From: Isoetes taiwanensis
Taxonomy: Eukaryota > Streptophyta > Lycopodiopsida > Isoetales > Isoetaceae
Length of the DNA stretch: 64,000 nucleotides
Direction of reading: 5' to 3'
Assembly: GCA_021234155.1 (NCBI GenBank)
Contig: JAJEKV010000052.1
Coordinates: forward strand, 4,321,606 to 4,385,605
Shown: positions 56,530-64,000 of the stretch, piece after piece
How positions within the stretch are numbered: the first letter of the stretch is position 1
How the letters are laid out: each line of letters opens with the position of its first letter
Notes under the pieces: model-generated
The model's database searches: none
The model's input: the letters and a program-made list of their open reading frames with translations, nothing else
Told to the model about the DNA's origin: nothing
Made by a program: the position numbers and the translations under genes

Positions 56530-58148
56530 TGTGACGCCCACGTATTTATACGGTCTACTATAACGGGACACGTACAAATACAAGCACGTCACTCCCTAAA
56601 GGTACGCTACCATGGGGGTATGGGAACTTAATTGCAACCTAGGGGGTTACCTTACAAAGGATTAAATTAGCTATGCTAATTTAACACATTATTAATAATA
56701 ACCTATAACCTAGGAAATTAGGATAATTACCAATTGGGAAGGCGCCACCTGCCCCAATCGATTGGGCAGCATGGGGATTGCCAAGTTTGGATGCCAACTT
56801 GACCCCTATCCCTGGGATTGACTCCCCTCAAGATCGACCAAGGAAGGCCGGAGCCGAGCCATCAACCACTGCAGAAGAAACCGCCATACCGGGCCGTCCC
56901 CCGTGAAGCCACAAATGCATCTTCAACCGCCAGAGATGGAGGCCCCATGGGAATGAGTCCAGCCCGTAATCTGTAGGTGGCTATGTGAATTCTAGTTAAC
57001 ACTTGGTTGTGTCCGTTTTTCTCTGTTCTCTTTGTAATTCAATCATAGAGACTAACCCTTGATTGTACAAACAAGTTCTCTTTATATTCAATTTTGGTTC
57101 TTACTCTGAAAGGATGGATTGTTAATTCTTTGTTTGGTCTGACTCTGAAACGGGGGGGATTACGGGGGGGTAGAGGCCTCTGAACCGTGTACAGTAGTAT
57201 GCTCCTAGATAGCTCAGAAAGTCCCATTAGTTAGCGGCTTTGTGCACAAGAACCCACCGGGTCCTAGATGCTATGGTCCGCTTAGCACCGCATAAAGGAA
57301 CACAAGTGGTGACATGAGGGGTGGGGTCTTGCATGAGCATACAAGGCTCCTGAGACTCCTACAGTGGGCTAGGCCTGATAGCCGGTCACGTAGAGGGCCG
57401 GGTATGGGTCTGACACTCCCTGGGTGGGAAGGTGTGATCCGTATGGAGCACCTTGCACTTTGAGTAGATTTAGGGTGAGTAAGTTGGGTACGGATGCGGG
57501 GGTCGCTGATGCGGCACGTATTCTCTAGCTCACCCATGGAACCACTGTGATTCTGGAAGGGGACGCTTCCCCGACCTGCCTCATCGGACCAAAGGCCATG
57601 AACCTGGAGTAGGCTCGAGGGTGATGCCCCCGAAGTTTGCGTCTCCCGGAAGGCTATAGCAAAGCCATAGCATGAATTGACCCATCCGCAAAGTGTGCAA
57701 TGTGAGGGGCGGATGGAGTGGACAACCCTAGCCAATGTTCTATGCCGCCAACGCCATGCCAAGACTTCGGTCCTGATCTCTCTGGAGGCCCACCACCGGT
57801 CGATCCCCACGGGAGTCTGAGCCGGGGTAGAACCTGGGGTTTGGGTGTTTTCTTAGGATTAGATGCATATTCTATGCCGTTGGTATATTGGATGGATGTG
57901 CCACCCTTCGTGGTGGTTATTTATGTATATTCGTGCTGTGTGCTAACCCTTGTATTCATGCTTCCGCGACGTAGGAGTCCCATTGAAGGCGTGGGCCGAA
58001 TGACCCCTTCGTGTCCTTCTTCGGGCCTCATTTCATCGATGGCCCGAACCAGACGGAGGGCCCTGCTCATGGTGAGATGATCGCCATGGGAGGGGAAAGT
58101 CCCCGTATGTATACGTCCGAGGGTCGTATATATTCTGGGAGCGTCACA
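56530..58148 (+). repeat. 3' LTR of the chromovirus element
   Basis: 1,619 bp, from TGTGACGCCCACG to GGGAGCGTCACA, followed by GGAAG. TGTGACG and CGTCACA form the terminal inverted repeat. Confidence 0.9.
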
Positions 58149-58153
58149 GGAAG

Positions 58154-59780
58154 TACTCATGATGCTGCTCAGAGCATGTGAGACTATTCCTAACAATGCA
58201 ATCTAGCTACCCATGACCTCTTTATTTGAGATACATGAGTGTTAGTTGAGATTTTGCAAGAAGAAACATGTGTGTTCATGTTGTTTTGGAACTAATAAAA
58301 ATCCACATATTAGTTATTGTAGAAACCTCTAAACTTGGATGTTATATCTCACATCTCACATCTCACATGCTTAAGAAAAAGTTCATTTCAAGACAACTTG
58401 CTATCAAACCTCACTTATCCATATGAATTATCCATCATGTGATACATTATGTCTTACGAAGCATTGAAGGTAGCAACAAGAATAAACACGACTGATTGGA
58501 GACTCAAAACATCCCATATTCTACACATTCAAGCCTAAGACATCCGTACTCTTGAACAACCTTTAAATCATCTACCTTGATCACGCAAACTACACCTAGA
58601 CATCTACATTTGTAACATAAGGTTATTCTTGCAAGATAAAGGATAGTTTTGTGGTGGCTCTGACATTGTTTAGCAAGAATAGCAAAGCCTCTCACATGTT
58701 TAAGATCCAAGTGAGTTGTCGCATAGTTAATTAAGGCGGGAACAGTTAATTAAGGAGTTCAAATGTTACATTAAAAGTAAAAAAAGGGAATTCTACAAGG
58801 GAAGCAAAAGTGACATGTTTCTAAAAAGACTTTAATTACTATCACGCTCAGTGACTATCCATTACATTACTTAGTCTGTTCCACTGACTTACTCCATTAA
58901 ATCCTCTCACTCAATGCTCAAGGATAATAGCATCGAGCACCCCTTGCTTTTTAGCATTCCATTCAATCTATATATTTATAACATTCTATTGTATTGCACT
59001 CGCCAAACCTAAGGCCTAGATCTATTCCAGAAGTTACAACTCATGCCCAGCATTGCCGGGCGCATTGCATGAAATTTAGCAATTTAATGCAAAAAATACA
59101 TGACAGTAAAAAAATACATCCACAAAAGGCTAAACCACGACAAACCCTAAACCAATGCTAAATGATATGCACTCCATTACATTCGCGCATTATGTTCCAC
59201 ACTATGTTTTTTGTTATTCCTACCATGATTGATGCCTAAACCCAAACCTTCACACTTGGCACTCCAGTACATCTTCAGAAACAATTATATTTATACCTTT
59301 TTATTGTACCTACAAACTATATTAGTTACCCATTCTGCACGTCCAGGGCTAATGTCGGCATCGCCGGGCACACGTTTCTAGTTTTTAATATAAAGGCAAT
59401 AATCAGATTCTACTTATTTACTCGGTCCAACAAACATCAGATAATTTGCGCTGCTCCTAAAATGGTTGTGGTCAATCCTTCATACAAATTGATCCAACTT
59501 ATTTCATAGGTGGGATGCATGCCCGTCTGGGTTTTTCCTTTGATTGCCTCCATCTAGTCGTATCAATTTTCCTTCTATTCTTGTGAAATTATATCCTCCC
59601 GACTATTACAATTAAAAGCAATCACATACATATATTATGAATTAAAACCACAATATTCCCACACCTCTCCCTTAGGCAATGGGTGATTACCCTCTCTAGC
59701 GTCACCAACATTGAATGCAAACCTTCTTGGAGTTTTCCTTTAGTAATATAAATGCTGGCATCTACTTTTAACCTATTTGC
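58154..59780. other. Unassigned AT-rich sequence
   Basis: No gene recognised. CATTGCCGGGCGCA (59051) and CATCGCCGGGCACA (59358) are similar GC-rich words about 300 bp apart, perhaps ends of a diverged repeat. Confidence 0.4.
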
Positions 59781-59852
59781 CCTACGAAATGCTAGTAACT
59801 GCCGATTGGCCTTCGTGGATGGTAAAAGCCTATTCTATTCTAATCTATTCTC
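59781..59852 (+). repeat. LINE/SINE-like 3' tail with ATTCT units (copy D)
   Basis: GATTGGCCTTCGTGGATGGT then AAAAGCCT precedes ATTCTATTCTAATCTATTCT. TTGGYCTYCGTGGAYGRTAA is shared with 43065-43085. The upstream hairpin of copies B and C is not recognisable here. Confidence 0.55.
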
Positions 59853-62080
59853 ACTAAGTCACTTCTACAAAGTTAGTAACTAATTTGCTAAGGTTAGTTA
59901 GTACATGCTAATATTATATGGGTATTATATGAGTAGAGGCATGTTATAAAAGTCATCCACATGGAACTTCCGAGTATGTCTTGACATAATGTGTGCAGTG
60001 TTTTTATCCTTATATATTCTTGTTCTATTTTGTTTGCTTAGCTTCTTCTAGAATGCCCATCCAAATACTTGAAATTGTGTGGAGTAAATTTACATCCCAA
60101 AACTTCTATAAGGTGTAGAGGTATTAAAAATTTACTAGTCAGTTCACCAAAAATGTCATAGAAGTTGACACATTATCTCAGCTCATTTATGCAAGGAGGA
60201 GTCAAACACAACATGCATAGCATGCTTTTGTATATTTACATCCTTCTTGGTTAAAGAGATTAGTTTGATTCCAACGTTTTTATATCATTTTTGTGGCACT
60301 TTATTAAACGATTCAAATGAATCAATCAGAAGAAGACAATGATTGCAATAAATTCATTTCAAGTACATCGTGATCGACGTCGACTTCAAACTTGATTGAA
60401 TAGTAGAAGTGAATGCCGGATAACAAAGCCAACTAACTAATTGTATAGTAAATTAGAAGCTAAATAAAATATTTTAGATTGGTGCTTCTAAGAAGTTATT
60501 TTCTATTATAATTTTGATTTGCTAGACAGGAAGTGATCGTTACAAACTTATCATCCCGCACTCCGCTCCAAGTCAAAGGCTAAGTATATCATCAAGGAAG
60601 CGCATAACGATCAAGATGCTTGTACCCTAGCACGTCCTTGGGCACCACAAAGGAGGCCAAGCTTTCTTATCAAGCGTGTGCATGCACATGTCTACCTTCC
60701 ACTAATTGAATATTGGCAAGAGGAGAACTTGCAAATCTAACCTTGTAAACTACAACATTCATAATAAGTGGTAAGGGCTACAAGTCTCACACCTTCAGAA
60801 CTCTCACACGCACGTGCAATCTAAAACTGCTTGTAAAGGTTTTATCGAGAACAAATAAGACTATCACATGTCTCTTGGCTATTGTGTAACTCTAATTTTG
60901 TGTTGGCCCATTAATAATCTCCTTATTATTCTGGAGTTAGGAAATACCAGAAATGAATACAATCATGTGATGAGAAAAATTTGTCACAAGAAACCCTTAT
61001 TGTATGTTTCTAGATTGCAATGTACATAACCACTAATTAGTGAACAATGCATGTTAGCATCTTAACTTAGGACATGCTAATTGATAATTACTTTATACCT
61101 CTAGCATCGTCACAATTGTCGAGTCGAATATGCTCCAAAAAGAAAGTCAAGTGTGCTATCAAGGTATATTTCAACTCACCTATATCTCTGGCATTGGAAT
61201 TACCATTATATTAATTTACTCAACTTGTCACATGGCGAGGGTGTTATGATGACGAAAAATGACTTAAATATAACATGCACAGAAATGGGGATTATAAAGA
61301 TTCACGTGTAGCCCAAATGCCAAAAATGCATTTTTTCAAGGAAGAAACACGGAATCACAACCAAGATCAAGTAAATTATGCTTTAAAAAAATAGGATGGC
61401 TTACTTTTATGTTATCTGCACATGGATGTGTATACATTTGGGAGAAGCAGAAAAGAGTGAACAAGAATGGCAATATTGCTTTGATTTGTGCATTAACCAC
61501 TGCAATGTTAATTCAATTACATTAGACACCACAGATTTGTTTACTTTTATTTATAGACAATGCAGTAACCTATAAAGCAAGGAATGATAAAATAATATTT
61601 GTAGAGGCAGTAGAAAACGAAGGCTTTGGCAAATAAAAGAATATGAAGCCCGCTATACAATTTAGAGCTTTTCTTTCCTTTTACTTTTTATTAATCAAAT
61701 TCTTCGAGGAAAATGCTTAGCCTATCCTATTTGGGGAATCTATGAAATCCTTCTAGTTCCTTCCCTGGACCACTAGATTGTCCTTATTCTTCTTTCTTTT
61801 CTTTGGATTGTTAGGAGCACTTTTATATGGAAGGAGTAGCTCACAAGGATGTTCAATGAGGGAATTGTCTAATAAATATGCAAAAATGAACTAATTTGGA
61901 TTGTAAGATGCACGTATCACACAAATATCTTCGATCCACATCGTTGGATCAATATTCTTGGGAGAGGACGAGCGATATATATTTGGTTTCTCATGTCTAT
62001 TATATTAATCGGCATGTTTCTCAAATCAATTTAGTATATTGAGGAAAACACACCGCACCAACATTGCAAATAGAAGGTGC
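59853..62080. other. Unassigned AT-rich intergenic sequence
   Basis: No coding, RNA or transposon signature seen. Confidence 0.4.
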
Positions 62081-62082
62081 CA

Positions 62083-62150
62083 AAATGGGTGATTTAAAAT
62101 CTTAAGTTTAAAAAAATGGGTGTTTTTTAAAATCTTAAGTTTACAAGTAA
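62083..62150 (+). repeat. Short tandem duplication
   Basis: AAATGGGTGATTTAAAATCT followed by TAAGTTTA is repeated as AAATGGGTGTTTTTTAAAAT plus CTTAAGTTTA, and a TTTACAAGTAAA palindrome follows. Confidence 0.7.
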
Positions 62151-62811
62151 ACTTAAGTGCTGGCATGAAAAATACTCTGCGCCGTTTCGTGCATATCAAG
62201 ACATGGATCGCACGTTGGAATGGCAGTTTGTATGTCGGATTCGATCGGCGAGACGATGGATTGAGGTATGCAGTACGACTCACAGAATTTCTGAAACAAC
62301 GATATAATATTCTTCCAAGAAGGACAAATGCCCATTCAACCCTAAATCTGGCATTCTTACATTGTCCCAGTTTAGACAGTTCAAGATCAGTAGGACCCAT
62401 TACAAATCTTACCTCCAGTTGTATAGATCAGGTTCCTGGATTTTTCCTTTGGCCTTCATAACAATTTCTCTAACCGAGAAACAAGTGTCTGCATCAAAGG
62501 CATAAGAAGTAACTGAAGTGCAAATCCTTGGGAAAAAACATGGAATGCACCTGAAAACAGTTCAGAGGAAATTGAAATTGTTGTATTAACTTTACATGGC
62601 CTTGCTATGTCCTTCATTTTTATACAAAAAATGTACAGATTAAAGGAATCTGTAAATAATCTTTCTGTAGAGGGTAATCACCATCCTGGCCAAGTTCATT
62701 TCTGAAGTAATGCCATGGCTTCCCAGCTTCAGAAAGCTTGATGCCTCACACTTTCCAACTTATGATTATAATAGCGTCATTTTTATCAGTTGTATCAATA
62801 CTATAAAGATG
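62151..62811. other. Probable 3' flank or 3' UTR of the receptor kinase
   Basis: Overlapping frames on both strands at 62026-62461 carry no recognised domain. The last 200 bp before the kinase stop codon are AT-rich and could be its 3' UTR on the minus strand. Confidence 0.35.
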
Positions 62812-64000
62812 CTATATGCTTTCTCTTGCACTTGTTGACCGCAACTGAATTGTAACTGCAGCCATGTAGTTTCCAGCCTTAATCTCCTCGAGGACTCTCA
62901 AAACCTCTCGCATTGCAGGCCTTTTAATAGGAACCTCTGCAGTGCAACTTATACCAAGCTTGAGAAATGCAAATAACTCAGCAGGAGCTCCAGCACTGGC
63001 AACTATTGGATCATAAGTCTGATTTTGGGTACCCTCTTTCAAATGTATATTCACCCACTCCACAAGATTTCCACAATTCTTCTCGCTAAATGCTATGGAC
63101 ATGGGACGCTTACCTGTGACCAGCTCTAGAAGAACCACACCAAAACTATACACATCTCCTTTAGTGGTGGCTCTCCATGTCTGGCAATACTCTGGAGGAA
63201 CATAACCAAGGGTGCCAGCCACTACAGTACTAACATGAGTTTCCTGAGATCCTAAAACCCTAGCAAGACCAAAATCTGTGAGACGAGGTTCGAAACTCTC
63301 ATCAAGCAGAATATTACTAGCCTTCATATCCCTGTGAACTATTGGCGGCGAACAATTATGATGTAGGAATTTCAAACCCTTTGCTATGCCCAGAGCAATG
63401 TTAAGACGTAATGGCCAAAATAATGCCTCTGAACCTCCAGGACGCTCATGTAGCCAGTCATCCAAGCTGCCATTTTCCATATATTTGTACACCAAAAGTT
63501 TTTCTGTTCCATATGACGAACATCCCATCAAGGGAACTAAATTCTCATGATGCACATGACCAAGTGTTTCCATCTCTGCCAAAAATTCTCGCTCTGCCTG
63601 TGGACCTTCTTGTATTAGCTTTTTGATAGCTACTGTAACGCCATCTAGTAACTTAGCTTTATAAACAACTCCAAAACCTCCACTGCCTACTACATTAGCT
63701 TCATCAAAGTTGTTTGTTGCTTTCAAGAGATCTGCATATGAGAGATGCTTAGGAAGTTCCACTGCAAATAATGAAACCTGCACACTGTTATCACCAAATC
63801 GGCTGCTTTCATTGCCGACCACCATGAAGTTTAGTGATGCAGTTGGAGGTGGATTTCTTCCAAGTATGCAAAAACCAGCCAATAACAGGAAAATTAGCCC
63901 TAGCAAGGAAGCAAGGGTAATGCCTATGATAGTTGCAGCTGGCATTTTTTGCGGACGCCCAGCAGGTGAATCAATATTGCTCTCAGCACCCCTACAGACT
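62812..64000 (-). CDS. LRR receptor-like kinase (class X / EMS1-like), C-terminal part
   Basis: A membrane receptor Ser/Thr kinase that phosphorylates substrates in the cytosol after ligand binding outside. Numbering from the ATG at 63945, a transmembrane helix spans about 3-28 (TIIGITLASLLGLIFLLLAG). The kinase domain runs from about 81: glycine loop GSGGFG 87-92, ATP-binding K108 in VAIKKL, helix-C E124, HRD 204-206 (RD type), DFG 224-226 and PPE 250-252. All key residues are present, and the frame is open to the stop at the left end. LSYADLLKATNNF before the kinase and GDVYSFGVVLLELVTGKRP are typical of LRR-X kinases such as EMS1, PSKR and BRI1. The open frame continues upstream of that ATG to the window edge (CRGAESNIDSPAGRPQ), so the real protein starts outside and would carry the LRR ectodomain there. 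No intron is visible. EMS1-like is a guess from motif resemblance. Confidence 0.9.
   Translation of the reverse strand, partial: VCRGAESNIDSPAGRPQKMPAATIIGITLASLLGLIFLLLAGFCILGRNPPPTASLNFMVVGNESSRFGDNSVQVSLFAVELPKHLSYADLLKATNNFDEANVVGSGGFGVVYKAKLLDGVTVAIKKLIQEGPQAEREFLAEMETLGHVHHENLVPLMGCSSYGTEKLLVYKYMENGSLDDWLHERPGGSEALFWPLRLNIALGIAKGLKFLHHNCSPPIVHRDMKASNILLDESFEPRLTDFGLARVLGSQETHVSTVVAGTLGYVPPEYCQTWRATTKGDVYSFGVVLLELVTGKRPMSIAFSEKNCGNLVEWVNIHLKEGTQNQTYDPIVASAGAPAELFAFLKLGISCTAEVPIKRPAMREVLRVLEEIKAGNYMAAVTIQLRSTSARESI

Larger units (their letters stand above)
45127..58148 (+). mobile_element. Chromovirus-type Ty3/gypsy retrotransposon, frameshifted
   Basis: A 13-kb element with two LTRs, primer binding site, gag, protease, RT, RNase H, integrase, chromodomain and polypurine tract, all on the plus strand and in the order of Ty3/gypsy chromoviruses. 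Target duplication GGAAG is intact, so no later rearrangement removed its ends. Every coding domain is interrupted by single-base indels or stops, and it is certainly non-autonomous as written. About 4.5 kb of sequence between the leader and gag is unusual. Confidence 0.9.

Overview
The window reads as nuclear DNA of a land plant with a large, repeat-rich, gene-poor genome. The evidence is a plant-type LRR receptor kinase, Ty3/gypsy elements including one with a chromodomain, hAT and CACTA remnants, LINE fragments, a hevein-type chitin-binding fragment and a piece of the plastid enzyme DXR. A fern or gymnosperm is my guess from the density of decayed repeats; the sequence does not prove it. 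Only one clearly functional host gene is visible: the receptor kinase at the right edge (62812-64000, minus strand, N-terminus outside the window).

Layout. 1-7 kb: two copies of a LINE 3' region (1-1395 minus, 4690-5640 plus), a DXR exon fragment (2622-2717) and a hAT transposase remnant (6180-7013 minus). 7-10.9 kb: a region bounded by inverted repeats, holding an array of small hairpin-forming repeats. 10.9-16.8 kb: foldback elements, a second hAT remnant and weak traces of host exons. 16.8-34.3 kb: one gypsy retrotransposon (minus strand) whose two outer ends still carry the 5-bp target duplication GAAGC. It has lost protease, RT and RNase H but keeps an intact integrase frame. Its right LTR is split by about 10.2 kb of foreign DNA: a three-exon gene fragment, a hevein fragment, large arrays of a 19-bp satellite in alternating orientations, four copies of a 0.8-kb repeat and a poly(A)-tailed retroinsertion. 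34.3-45.1 kb: mostly unrecognised sequence with a LINE endonuclease fragment, an (ATTCT)22 tract and a decayed LINE RT with a structured 3' end. 45.1-58.1 kb: a 13-kb chromovirus-type gypsy element with TSD GGAAG, all domains recognisable but riddled with frameshifts, and about 4.5 kb of unassigned sequence ahead of gag. 58.2-62.8 kb: AT-rich, nothing recognised apart from one short LINE-like tail. 62.8-64 kb: the receptor kinase.

Nothing here looks like an operon or a multi-gene host system. The relationships are those of nested insertions: a retrotransposon into a hAT element, a CACTA-like end 5 bp from an LTR, and a retrocopy into a tandem repeat. The most interesting structural signals are the LINE 3' end, where a hairpin keeps its pairing while its sequence changes between copies and, in one copy, is followed by an ATTCT pentanucleotide tail, and the 19-bp satellite organised in 57-bp higher-order units.
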